This document shows positions 23,510-34,720 of a DNA stretch of 64,000 nt, piece after piece. The DNA is from Cycas panzhihuaensis (lineage: Eukaryota; Cycadophyta). The notes under the pieces were generated by a model, which had not been told where the DNA came from, searched no databases, and was given only the letters and a program-made list of their open reading frames with translations. Each line of letters opens with the position of its first letter. Position 1 is the first letter of the stretch. The stretch covers positions 33,115,741 through 33,179,740 of the forward strand of contig CM041465.1 in the NCBI GenBank assembly GCA_023213395.1, given 5' to 3'. The position numbers and the translations under genes are program-made.

Positions 23510-24960
23510 GTGCAACAGATTGAAGGCCTAAGGAATAGGTACAATGACATATTCCAAAAGCCAAAAGGGTTGCCCCCTAAAAGGGTAATTGGACATGAAA
23601 TCCAGCTGGTTGCTAATTCACCTTTGCTAAATCTTAGTCTCTACCGAAACTTAGTTTTGGAGAATGAAAAGATTAAGAGGCAGATTCAAGAACTCTGGGA
23701 ATAAGAAGTGATCAAACCGAGTTGTTCTCCATGTGGTTCACATATTGTTTTGGTGCCAAAAAAAGATGGAGGATGGAGAATGTGCATTGACTACCAGGCT
23801 TTGAACAAGATCACCATAAAGAATTGACATCCCTTACCACAGATAGATGACTTGTTGGATCAGCTGCAGTCGGTAAGATATTTCAGTAAATTGGACCTGA
23901 AATCAGGCTACCATCAGGTTTGAATCCGAGAGGAGGATACTTGAAAGACACCCTTCAAATCAAAGCAAGGATTGTTTGAATGGTTGGTGATGTCGTTTGG
24001 TCTGTGCAATGCACCTGTCACCTTCATGAGGTTGATGAATGAGGTATTAAGACCTTTCATTGATGACTTCGTAATTGTTTATCTAGATGATATTCTAATT
24101 TTTAGTCATACTTAGGAGGAGCACCTCCAACATGTCGAGTAAGTGCTTAAAGTTCTCCAAGAACAATAGTTGAAACTAAATCTAAAGAAGTGTGAGTTTA
24201 GAAAGCAATCTCTTGTCTTCTTAGGTTTCATGGTTGGAGGAGGATAATTAAAGATTGACCCAGCAAAGATCAAAGGCATTCTCAATTAGCCCACACCCAA
24301 GACAACCTCTGAGGTAAGAAGTTTCATTGGTGCATATCAATATTTAAGAAAATTTATTTTCAGATTCTCTCAAATTGCAGCACCTCTTCATGCATTGATG
24401 GGAGGACATGCAAAGTTTTATTGGGAGAATGAACAAAAACAAGCTTTCAGGCTTTTGAAGTAAAAAATTTGTGAGGCACCAGTGTTAGCTTTACCCTCAT
24501 TGCAAAAACCATTTGAATTAGAGACTGATGCTTTAGGCTATACCATGGGAGCAGTGTTGAAGTAAGAAGGAAGACTGATAACATACCATTCAGAGACATT
24601 TAATGGAGCTGTCATAAACTACCCAACTTATGATAAGGAGCTCTATGCATTGCATCAAGCAGTCAAGCATTGGAGACCATATTTGTTGGGAAAAAAAGTG
24701 GTCATCCACACTGACCACAAGCCTTTGCAATTCTTGCAGACTCAGTCCAAATTGTAGCAGGCTAGGCACAAGAAGTGGATGTCCTATTTGCAGCAGTTTC
24801 ACATCATGGTTAAATACAAGAAAGGAACGATAAATAAAATTGCAGACTTGCTGTCCATACCTCCTCAACAGCAAGGTATTTCCAATTTGTTGGTAGTTAT
24901 GCAATTTCAACCTTTCTGCCATGATGAATATGTTGATTTGTATTTGAAAGATGAGGCATT
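23510..24960 (+). pseudogene. gypsy reverse transcriptase and RNase H (stops only)
   Basis: Single-frame RT after 23700: [70 protein letters not shown], and the intact catalytic [12 protein letters not shown] (24077-24112). Then KKCEFRKQSLVFLGF, VRSFIGAYQYLRKFI and RNase H with [15 protein letters not shown] and HTDHKPLQFLQTQ (24520-24740). About fifteen stops, nearly all TAG, TAA or TGA where Gln, Trp or Arg is expected, and no clear frameshift in this part. It looks like a pol inactivated by point transitions rather than by rearrangement. Confidence 0.94.
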
Positions 24961-26303
24961 CAAGCCTATCTTTGAGTAGCTATAATAAGGAAAAGTAGTT
25001 GTTGATTTCCAGCTAAAAGATGGCCTTCTCTTCAAGCAAGACAAGCTTTGTATTCCAAAGCATGCAGACTAAATGAAGTGGGTAAGAGAAGCTCACACTT
25101 CTCAAGTTGTAGGACAATTTGGAGTGGGAAAGACATTGCTGAACTTGCAGCGATATATGCATTGGCCAAATATGCAGCAAGATGTGACTACAGCAATACG
25201 AGGGTGTACATTATGTAGCACATCAAAGCCAGCCAAGAGGAAGTTTGGATTGTACATTCCACTTCTTGTTCCATCATGACCGTGGGAGAGTATCTTCATG
25301 GATTTCCTTGGAGGACTACCACGAACTAAAAATGGTATGGATTATTTGTTTATAGTTGTTGATTGGTTCAGTAAAATGGTGATGTTGATTCCCTGTAGAA
25401 AGACACATATAGGAGAAGACGTAGCTAGATTATTTTTCCAGCATGTTTGGAAGCATTTTGGACTTCCTAACTTAATCATTTCTGATCAAGATAGCAAATT
25501 TCTGAGTCATTTTTGATAAACACTTTAGGAAATGATGGATATGAAGCTAAAAATAAGCACAGCTTTTCATCCTCAAATAGACGGCCAGACTGAAATTATC
25601 AATAGGACAACATACAATTTTACAACAAGGATACAATGCCAAGCATCCTAAGACTTGGGATGAAAGTCTCCCATACTTGCAATTTGCATTCAATAGAGCT
25701 ATCCATAGCTCAACCCAAAAGTCACCATTTGAGGTATGTTTGGGATTTTTGCCTGCAAGTCCTTTCGATCTAGAACTTTCTGCTCAACTTTTTGTAGGAA
25801 ATAGAAAAGAGGAAGAAGAAGATGAAAAGGCACAAAGATTCTTGGAAAGAATCAGAAAAATCCATCAACAGGTTGAAGAGCAGCTTCAAAAATCTCAACA
25901 AAGATACAAACAGTGGCATGATGCACATAGAACCAGCCATTCCTTTAAGGAAGGAGATAAAGTTTGGTTACACCTCAGTAAGAAAAGATTGCAAGGTGAA
26001 GGCAAAAAGCTAAAGCCTATACGTTATGGTCCTTTTACATTCTTGAAGAAAATTAGAGAAAATGCTTTCCAGCTTGAACTTCCAGAATTCATGAAAATGT
26101 ATTTTGTAGTGAATGTTGAGAATCTGAAGATGTTCGAGCCATCCATGTTAGATGAATATGAAGATGGAGTTCCACTCTTACCAAATCCAAAGGAGTTACA
26201 AATAGAGAAAGAGGAACTAATGTAAAATGATTACATTCTTCAAAGGAAGCAAAGCAAGACTCGAAGAGGCATAATTGAGTCCTTCATAATTGCAGAAAAA
26301 TGA
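24961..26303 (+). pseudogene. gypsy integrase with C-terminal tail (broken)
   Basis: Zinc finger: EAHTSQVVGQFGVGKT (the second His is Gln) and CTLCSTSKPAKRK (25088-25240). Catalytic core: MDFLGGLPRTKNGMDYLFIVV, ISDQDSKFLSHF and DGQTEIINRT (25298-25610), so all three acidic residues remain. One frameshift near 25620, then an open run (25677-26225) with LQFAFNRAIHSSTQKSPFEV, the GPFTFLKKI block of the integrase C-terminus, and after a stop YILQRKQSKTRRG. A chromodomain is not clearly recognisable. Confidence 0.93.
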
Positions 26304-26418
26304 TAAGTACCTAGCAAAACAGAATGGTACACTAAGGAGATAGGGAAAATCAAATTCCCTCATCTACAACTATAAAGTTCATGAGGCTATGAACTCCTAA
26401 AAAATGGGAGTTCAGATC

Positions 26419-27517
26419 TGTTTTTCAGATCTTTAAAAGGTGCAACCGCAACTGCAACTAAATGATCAACTGGTCTACAAGTACAATGAACTGTAGCTAC
26501 AAAATTTGCAAGTGCAACCCTGCTGACTATAGGTGTAATCATGTTGACTATAGGCATAATCATGCTGACAGAGACGTAACCTTGCTGACTGAGACGCAAC
26601 CCTGCTGATAGAGATACAACCCTACTAACTAAGATGTAACCTTGCAAACTACAGGCACAACCCTACTGACTATAGGTGCAACTTCGCGGATAGTAGAAAA
26701 TAGAAAACAGAAATTTAGAAAACGGCAGCCATTTTGACAGGGGAAATGAAGTCTGTTTTGCACGAAATTTTAGAAGAATCTCATGTCACATGTCCTCTAC
26801 ATGATTAAAGATGAGAACCTCTTAATTACATGGATTTAAGTGAGATTTCATTAACTGTTTGGAATCTGTTGAAGAATGGAAAAATGGAAAACCCATTGCG
26901 GAAGAAACACGCATTATAGGGTTTTTAAACAATAAGATCTCTATACATAGGATGGAAGAGAGGGAGAAGTGAGGATGCCAGTAGCCATAGACGTAGTACA
27001 AGGAGCAAGATTTAAGGAAAGTTCATCAAAAATTACTTTCTGGAAAAGAGAGAACGGCTCTTAAAACGTAAAATCTGCGCATGAGAGAAAATGAAATAGA
27101 AGTGTATAAGGGCGACAGAGCAGCGCCCAAATCCGTTCATGTGGATAGTTAAGGAGCCCAAGAAAGTGAAGTTGTAGCCGAGGGAGGAAAATAGTAGCTA
27201 TAATAGTCCAAGAAAGAGACGCCAGTAGAATTCTTCTCCAACAAAAGGATTATTTTGGTTATCGACAACCAAAAGTCCATGCAAACTTCAGTGATAGTGG
27301 TTCCAGAGAACGTGCAGCAGCCCAAAAAGTGCCCAGCACTTAGTTCTTCTATCCCAATTTATTGTAGCAGTCCTTCACATGCTTAATAGAGCATAAACAG
27401 AAGGAATTTTGTAAGAGAATTCAAAATATCTTCAAATTAATGTAATATTACTGTAAATTTGTTCTGGATTTATTTGGATTGGATTAAGTCTTTACTTTTC
27501 CATTCAAATTTGGATCA
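26419..27517 (+). repeat. 3' LTR of gypsy 20527-27517
   Basis: 1099 bp, aligned with the 5' LTR end to end and with the same minisatellite at 26511-26680. An 8-bp inverted repeat (TGAACTCC 26390-26397, GGAGTTCA 26407-26414) sits exactly at the polypurine tract before this LTR. Confidence 0.94.
26511..26680. repeat. 20-21 bp minisatellite inside the 3' LTR
   Basis: Eight units, partner of the array at 20625-20791; several units carry C-to-T or G-to-A changes relative to the other LTR. Confidence 0.92.
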
Positions 27518-27568
27518 CGATCACATCACTCTGCTTAACATCAGGCTTTAGCTATGTAGGACCCTACA

Positions 27569-27580
27569 GCTCTGATACCA
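27569..27580 (-). other. primer binding site of copia 14641-27953
   Basis: Minus strand reads TGGTATCAGAGC, the plant copia consensus without change, immediately inside the right LTR. Confidence 0.95.
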
Positions 27581-27953
27581 TTTTCAAGAACATGAAATCA
27601 TATACAAATATTTCCATACGCAGGATCTTTAACCATACACAACAAGAAACAAATAGAAACATAGAAAACGGGTATACAGTACATAGTATATATGTGGGAA
27701 ACCCTTCAGAGAAAAAACCCACCACAAAAAGGATCCTTTATAGATGACTTGATTATTGCATAATAGATTGATATAATGATCTTGGATGTTGAATATACAA
27801 AGCCTCAAGGCACTTATATTCTCCCAAGAGGTGTCACTCGATTAAGGTTGTGACCCATCAAATAAGTCACACCTTTTAGCTTCGTACCTTTTCACTTAAT
27901 TAAACCACATTAACATTAACTAAGTGGCTTAATAATTAACTACCACATTAATA
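27581..27953 (-). repeat. 5' LTR (right) of copia 14641-27953
   Basis: 373 bp, equal in length to the left LTR; differences are scattered substitutions. Confidence 0.95.
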
Positions 27954-27958
27954 GTACC

Positions 27959-29755
27959 AACCCTAAATCTGCTTGGTTCTCTTACTTAAAGCTATATTTC
28001 TCTTTCTAGTGGCCATGCAATCTTATTCTCTACCTGCTAGAATAGATTTAGATAGATCTCAAGCAATTTTAGGCTCTTTCTTGGCTAGTTCTACTCACAT
28101 AGCCCTCTGGACTTCCATAGCTTTGTTCTACTTATTCTAAGTCTATTTCTTTAAAATAACACATATATTGGCTACTTTAGGCTACTACCCCCCGTCCCCC
28201 CCCCCCCCCCCCCCACCAAAGATTTGTTATATTCTGAGATCGTCTGGTCCTTTGTTTTACGTCTACACCATTCCCTTGGTCTCTTTTCTTTTCATATAAG
28301 CCGTGTGAGTCTTACTCTCTTTTGTCATTAAATTTCTCAATAAATTTCATTATAATTTAACCTTTGATCACTTAAATTAACATCAATTTAATTTTTAATT
28401 GAAATCTGGACCTTTATCCTCTAAATCTGGTCACATCTAATCTTTGTTGAAAGGGCAGACTCTAAAAGGAATTCAATTGTATTTAATTATTTTTGTATTT
28501 TCAAAAGATATTAGACTATATTTTATATATTTTTAAGTCCATAAGCCCTCTAGCTATATCAACATGTGGTCATGTATAATTAGTAAGCAACCAAAGGCCA
28601 GTTTCAGAAGGGGTTTATGGCCATCTTAATTTGGATTTTACTATAAAAATGCACCTACATCATTTTGATAATATCTTAACAACCATAAGTCTGATTTATG
28701 AACTATCTAGACTTTCAAAAAGTAGATTCAGAGCTTTACAATTTAGGATTTGATTGAGCCTAATTTGGAGCCAATTTTCTAAAGATATCAAGCTGTTAAA
28801 GTTGACCTTAGATTTTGAGCATACTTGTGCCTCTTTCTTAATTTTTGGAGGCCTATTTCAATTTTCCTAAAGTTCTTGTGTTACTTTAGGCTATTAGTAA
28901 TCTTTATTCAACTGCCTAATTCTATTTTTAAGGCTAAAAAGTGCATGGTATGAGTTTTATATAGGTGTTACTCTTAAAAGGTTAATATGATTCTCTCTTG
29001 ATCTTAACCCATTAAAGAGCACTCTAAACCCATCTTTGCTTTTTCATTTACTTTATTTTCATCTTTATTTTAATTATTTTTACTTGAAAAGAACCTTGTG
29101 CTTGTAAAATATGCATTATAAAATTAATTTTCACATTAAAAAGATAATTTCCTAATTAAATCTCCTATTTCCAACCTTATAAGGGGAATAGTTAGGACCC
29201 TTGAAGTCACCAACTCGCACACATCTTTGGTGTACTCTAATTTACTAAGGAAACCATTAGCTATTAGGCATAATAGTTAGTATACTAAGGGGTTGATCCT
29301 TTCCTATTAGAGTTTGGAGACCAAACTAGACCTAGAGGGGGTGAGTTCCTTGGTTAGATAAGTTCTTACTACTAAATCTATTATTAAGAATAAGTCTAAT
29401 ACAGGTGATAAAACAAATCATGGGGGTCCTATACCTTCTTTACAACCCATGTACTAAGGTATATTGAGCATTTAAGTTCACGTATCGATATATTAGTTCC
29501 CTGGTTTTCCACTTATGGGTAAGTGCCACTAGACAAGATAGTAACTGAGAACTTTTCTAAAGACCCTTAAAATTTAGAATCTTAGTTTAGTACCCCCTAG
29601 GTAGATTAGTACCCAATTACACAACTTTTAAAGATACAAAAACAAAATAAAAACTTAGAATCATGGCATCATAAATGCTACTTTCCAATAACATTAAACT
29701 AAATGGTATTAACAACTTTATACCATAGAAAAAAATAAGTTAAAAACTTACTCAT
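27959..29755 (+). other. leader of copia 13984-34715, right part
   Basis: Continuation of the leader broken at 14640, about 1.8 kb without recognisable coding sequence. Contains a 19-base C homopolymer (28196-28214). A phrase GAGCCAATTTT followed by AAAGTTGACCTT (about 28770-28813) has a counterpart in the leader of the gag-only element at 51044 (about 53196-53235). Confidence 0.6.
28188..28214. repeat. poly-C tract
   Basis: CCCCCC, GT, then 19 C in a row (28196-28214). Striking in an AT-rich context; the true length may differ because such runs are hard to read. Confidence 0.9.
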
Positions 29756-30660
29756 CATGAATAAATTTTAGGCCTATGTCAATGAGGACATACCCCTTCT
29801 TATACCAATGAAAGACCCTAATGATCCTACTATAACTTTTCTACCCAATCCTATAGCCTTAGATAACTTTAAAACTAAGGATAACATTGCCTTATCCTTC
29901 CTCCACCTAGCTATTGAAGACTAAGTGGACCAAAATATTAAAACGGCCCAAACATCTCATGAGGTATGAAGCATACTTTATGTCCTCTATGAGAGAAAGG
30001 ATGAATCTAGATTCCTAACCCTTAAATCTTATCTATTTGCAATGCCTTTTATTGGCAATATTATAAACCACTTTATTGAAATTAAAACCTTTATGAACCA
30101 ACTAATAATCCTTGGTGAGTCACCTTCATACCATTATTTAATTTCTAGCACCATTAATATCTTACCTATAGAATATAACTCTTATGTCTCTAAATTACAT
30201 GACAATTATTCTAAAATGGACTTTATAATATTTTAGAGGCTCTTAGTTCATAAAGAGAACATACTCAGCCAACTTGGGTGATATCTACATCTGACTCAAC
30301 CCTTGCCTTTATAGCTTGTAAGTCAAAAAAGGGTAAAATTGTTAATAGAACAACTCAATAGCTCAGTCAACACCAAGATCTAGCTCAATACTTGGACTCT
30401 CCTATCATATCTTAAGAGCCACATCAAGAGCCAACTTAGTAGTAGCAACAACTAGTTAGCACCTTCTCCTCCTGTTTAAGTCAATAGCCTCAACAATCTC
30501 AGCACCAACCATAAGCATAACCTCAAAAGAACTAGTAGGGTAGACCAAATACCAACTTCCTCTACTGTGGCAAAACTAAATATCTAGTTGTTGAATGTAG
30601 GAGATGATAAGTTGATTTATAACTCGTTCAAAATTAAGAGAATTAATCATATTAGCCTAG
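29756..30660 (+). pseudogene. copia gag (broken)
   Basis: Readable in one frame from about 29814: NDPTITFLPNPIALDNFKT, then LHLAIED and, after stops, ERKDESRFLTLKSYLFAM, FIEIKTFMNQLIILGESPS and LPIEYNSYVSKLHDNYSKM (30000-30236). This is the order of a copia gag (substrate loading helix, then the UBN2-type middle). A nucleocapsid remnant, FLYCGKTKYLVVEC (about 30558-30600), is a CX2CX4HX4C knuckle with the first Cys and the His replaced. Many stops. Confidence 0.85.
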
Positions 30661-30739
30661 CTTCTAACAAGATGCATCTTATTATCCATAACTAGCCTTA
30701 TTTTACCAATAAAGAGCACCCTCATATCAATCAAGAGGT

Positions 30740-30920
30740 CTAAGCTACCCTCAACAAAGATAAGGATATTAACAAGGAGGACCATACCCTCTAGAAGGAG
30801 CCCCTTTACCACAACAAGGAGGCCTTATTTTATAAGAATTAGGCCCTACTTCCAACAAGGAGGCCTTATTCAATAGTAAGGAGGCCCTTACTATCCTCAA
30901 GGAGGGTTATCATTCCAATC
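30740..30920 (+). repeat. short tandem phrase AAGGAGGCC in the gag C-terminus
   Basis: At least five spaced copies of CAAGGAGG(C/A)C(C/T) follow the zinc knuckle. In frame they give repeated Gln-Gly-Gly-Pro-type phrases, so the ancestral nucleocapsid tail was probably a Gln/Gly/Pro-rich repeat. The stretch is now broken by stops. Confidence 0.6.
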
Positions 30921-31099
30921 ATAATGCTAATTCTGCCAACAAAATTAGAATCCTAGACCGACTCAGGGCCAAAAATCTCAGAATAGGCAGTAATTCCCTA
31001 ACAAGAATCAAAGTTACCAAAAGAATAATGAATAACAAGGAGGTAATATAGGAGACAATCAGGATACCTCTTCCTATAACCTATTCTTTATAGCTCTTT

Positions 31100-32870
31100 T
31101 TTCTCAACTTAATGAGAATACTTGGCTACTAGACTATGGTATAATAAGATACATGACCAGTTCAAAAAAGATGTTAGAAGAGACCCACCCTATTAGTACT
31201 CAAACCATCATATTTAGGGATAATTTGACTTATGATATGACCAAAATTGGTAGAGCTCTAATAGTCTTAAAAGACTCTAACATCAAGCATCACATAATGT
31301 GTTTCTTATACTTGGAATAAAGATGAACCTGCTCTCCATTAGCCAAATGGACAAGCAAAATTTAGATGTCCTCTTTAGTTAGGGCATTTATAGAATCACA
31401 AATCATGTAATAGGTAAATTAGTGGCCATAGGACATGAAGATGGTGACTTATATAGGCTAGATAGTATGCCCCTTGCCACTACTTCATAAAATGAATCCT
31501 GGTCAATGGCTAACATAACTCAAATTGATAAGGGGAAGGATGTAATTAATGAAGAGCCCCCTTACATATAGGAACCAAGTGAATGCTCACACTCAAAGGA
31601 CATTGTCACCTCAAATAGCAATAAGGACCATTTATGACGTTAATGTGCAAATCTTGAACCTAATATCTAGGATCTAAATAGTACATGATTTAACTAAAAT
31701 TAAGAGATGCATCAACATATGTGAGGCTTGCTTAAAGGGAAAGTAGCAAAAAGAAAAAATCCCTTTTAAGAATGCATGTAGAGTGTCAACACCATTAGAG
31801 TTAGTCCACTTAGACATTTATGGGCCTATATATATCTAATCACTCAATGGAAGCTGGTATTTCATCACATTCATAGATGACTTCTCAAGAAAAGTTTGAG
31901 TCTATTTCTTAAGAAACAAGTATCAAGCCCTAGATAAATTCAAAGAGTTCAAAATTGTCATTGAAAATGAAAGTGGAATGACAATCAAGACCCTTAGATA
32001 TGATAATAGTGGTGAGTATATTTCCAATTAATTTAATAATTTTTACAAGGAACATGGCATCCAACATTAATTCTTAGCTCCCTATATACCTCAATAAAAT
32101 AGTGTATCTGAAAGGATGAATCAGACATTGATAAACAAAGGAAAATCCATGCTTAGTGCCACTAACCTTACTACCAAAATTTGAGTTGATTCCATAACCA
32201 CAACTACTTACCTAACTAATATAAGTCCCATAGTTGTGGTTAGGAATATTACTCTTGATGAAGTTTAGTCAAGTCAAAAACTAACAATATCACACTTGAA
32301 GATTTTTGGATGCACAATGTACAAACTTGTTCCAAAGGACACTAAAAGGAAGCTTTATAATAAGATCCTAAAATACATCTTTCTTGGCTATGTACCTAGT
32401 TTCAAAGCATATAAAGTGTTTGACACAATTGGTAACCAAGATTACACAACATGAGATGTAATATTTGTAGAAGATTTAGAAGACCTAACTCTACCCTAAT
32501 CTCAATTTGTAGTTGTAAATGAAGTTGGTGCATCTCAAGTGACTCTTAGATAAATTTTGGAGCCACCAGTACTAGCCTCCTCCTACACTCTAACTCCTTC
32601 AATGATTCTAATAGCATTTACTTCAACAACTTAAATAAGAACCATATTGCCACCAATTTTAGTTAATGATGTTCATGTGGAAGCCATTAGCATTCAACCA
32701 CCTCCTAAGTGGGTATAATAGCTATTAAAGTATGCTCCTCCTCCTCCAACAACTGCTAAAAGGCCTTCTAAAATGAGACACTCCATAAATTTTGCCTTAA
32801 TGGCATGTGTCCTTAAAACACCCAAGCCTTCCACATTTGAGAAGGCAGTCAAAGACCAAACATGAAAAGT
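31100..32870 (+). pseudogene. copia protease region and integrase (broken)
   Basis: Protease site lost (31120-31160, NTWLLDYG and then decay). Post-protease block KMNLLSISQMDKQNLDVLFS near 31320-31380. The integrase is the better part: CEACLKGK (31717-31740), LVHLDIYGPIY, FITFIDDFSRKV (31861-31900), RYDNSGEYISN (31998-32030) and VSERMNQTLINKGKSML (32104-32155). The D, D and E positions are present. Then LKIFGCTMYKLVPKDT and a C-terminal KCIFLGY-type block (32296-32400). Confidence 0.88.
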
Positions 32871-34330
32871 AACTATAGATGAACAAATAAACTCTATCAT
32901 TAAAAATAACACTTAGGAGTTGACTGAATTACCACCTAGGAAGAAATTAATCAATTGTAGATGGTTATACAAGGTAAAATTCTATATAAATAGCACCATA
33001 GAGTATCACAAAGCTTGCCTTATAGCAAAAGGTTTCAAACAATAGAAGGGGATTGATTATGATGAGACCTTTGCACCGGTCACCAACATGACTACATTTC
33101 ATTTAGTGATATCCTTAGCATCCCAATGCAACTAGCTAGTTTACGAAATAGATGTAAAGAGTACATTTCTCAATGGAGACCTCAGATAAGAGGTTTTCTT
33201 AAAACAAACCCCATGTTATGCTGTTCTAGGCTAAGAACACTTAATTTGTAAACTCAAAAAAGCCCTTTATGGACTCAAATAGACACCACATGTCTAATTC
33301 AATCATTCACCCTCTGACTAGATCTCTAAATTCAAGTTAGAGATAACTTGATCATAATCATAGTTCTCTATGTGGATGATCTCAAAATTAATGGCAACAA
33401 TTCAAATGTCATTGCTTGGCTTCAATCAAAATTGAAAAGTAACTTTAAGATGATAGATCTTAGGTTGCTCCACTATTTCCTTGGAATTGAAGTTTAGTAA
33501 AAACCAAAACACGTCTTCCTAACTCAAACAAAGTATGTTAATGAGCTCTTAGAAAGATTTAGGATGACAAAATATAAGTCAATGCCAATTCTTATAGAGA
33601 TGGGAACTAAGTCAAACCTAGATAAACAAGGAAAGCCTTTTGATCCCACTTTGTACTAGTAGTTAGTTGGGAGCCTCATCTATCTCACCCACACTCATTC
33701 AAATATATCATATGTAATAGGGATTTGCTCCAAGTATATATCATAACCAAAAGCATCTCTTTAGAAATTTACCATTATGGTTCTTAAATATATCTATCGC
33801 ACACATCAATTTGGCCTTGAATATAACCAAATCGATTCCCCTATACTAAAGGGACACACAAATGTTGATTGGGTAGGTTATAAGGATACTCACCACTCAA
33901 ATTTAGGTTATTACTTTGACATAAACTAAGTTGTAATCTCATAGAGCTATAAGAAGTAGCCAAATGTTGTCTTTTCCTCTACTAAAGTAGAATATAAAGT
34001 AGTTTTCCATGCTATAATTTAGTTGATTTGGCTTAGAAGGATTCTCACTGAGCTTGGACTTCAACAACATGCACCTATCATCGTTTATTGTAACAATCAA
34101 AGTGTGTTAAAGATGATGAATAATCTTGTATTCTATGCTAGAACCAAGAACATTAAGGTCCATCATCATTTCATCTATGAACATGTCTAGAACGAAGAAG
34201 TTGATCTTGTCTATCATCCAACTGAAAGTCAGGTTATGAATATCTTCACTAAAGCATGTGGTAAACTAAAGTTTGAACAATTTCAACATGATCTCAGAAT
34301 CCAAAGAAATAAAGTTGCTATTAAGGGAGG
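32871..34330 (+). pseudogene. copia RT and RNase H (broken, 37-bp deletion)
   Basis: RT: TELPPRKKLINCRWLYKVKF, IAKGFKQ, GIDYDETFAPVTNMTTFHLV and YEIDVKSTFLNGDLR (32920-33190), then LICKLKKALYGLK. Against the sister copy at 1-1127, 37 bp are missing near 33285, which shifts the frame. The catalytic motif YVDDLKINGN (33370-33400) is intact. RNase H ends with VFSSTKVEYK, LIWLRRILTELGLQQ and NIFTKACGKLKFEQF (33970-34280). Numerous stops. Confidence 0.92.
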
Positions 34331-34331
34331 A

Positions 34332-34715
34332 CATTAAAACATTGTAATATCAACTTAATTTCATATAAATATATGTTTCATATATACATATTGTAATGTT
34401 AAGATGACCCTTATTATAATTTAATGTTATTATATAAATTAGTCAGGTTCACCTCATTTGTTACTTAGTCAACCTATTGTATCTCTTAAAATATTAGTGG
34501 ATTGCCTATAAATTAAGCCCTGCACTATTGTATATGTTGTTGATATTAATGTAGAAGCTCTACCAAAATAGAGCCCTACGTGATGATAAATTTACTCGTA
34601 CTTTGTTCATTTGAGTTGTTCTTATATATTTCGCTAGTTTCATTATATAGTTCTATTATTTTACTTGATATATTAATTTTAGCACATGATTTCTTACATT
34701 TTGAAGTATTTAGCA
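34332..34715 (+). repeat. 3' LTR of copia 13984-34715
   Basis: 384 bp, ends TTTAGCA, followed by the duplication ATTAA. Polypurine tract TTAAGGGAGGAC lies directly before it (34321-34332). Confidence 0.95.
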
Positions 34716-34720
34716 ATTAA

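Larger units (their letters stand above)
20527..27517 (+). mobile_element. Ty3/gypsy retrotransposon, plus strand (innermost)
   Basis: Complete 7.0-kb element flanked by CGATC (20522-20526, 27518-27522). LTRs 20527-21672 (1146 bp) and 26419-27517 (1099 bp) end in GGATCA. Primer site TGGTATTAGAGC six bases after the 5' LTR. Order gag, protease, RT, RNase H, integrase marks it as gypsy. Coding parts carry many single stops but few frameshifts, the best preserved long pol among the LTR elements here. In a 102-bp stretch (20540-20641 against 26427-26528) the two LTRs differ at 11 positions, all transitions. Confidence 0.97.
14641..27953 (-). mobile_element. Ty1/copia retrotransposon, minus strand, carrying a gypsy insertion
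   Basis: LTRs 14641-15013 and 27581-27953, 373 bp each. GTACC flanks both sides (14636-14640, 27954-27958), and the host copia leader continues across the joint. Without the gypsy insertion its own length is about 6.3 kb. Primer site at 27569-27580 and polypurine tract at 15014-15022 give minus orientation. A gag-protease-integrase-RT-RNase H pseudogene fills 15150-19075. The termini on the plus strand are AATTC/TTTTC rather than TG, so the edge may be off by one or two bases. Confidence 0.95.
13984..34715 (+). mobile_element. Ty1/copia retrotransposon, plus strand, carrying nested insertions
   Basis: LTRs 13984-14372 and 34332-34715; 5-bp target-site duplication ATTAA at 13979-13983 and 34716-34720. 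Without the 13.3-kb insertion its own length is about 7.4 kb. Primer site at 14373, polypurine tract AAGGGAGGAC before the 3' LTR. Order after the leader is gag, protease region, integrase, RT, RNase H. Sister of the fragment at 1-1536. The nested copia element sits in the leader at 14636-14640/27954-27958. Confidence 0.96.
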
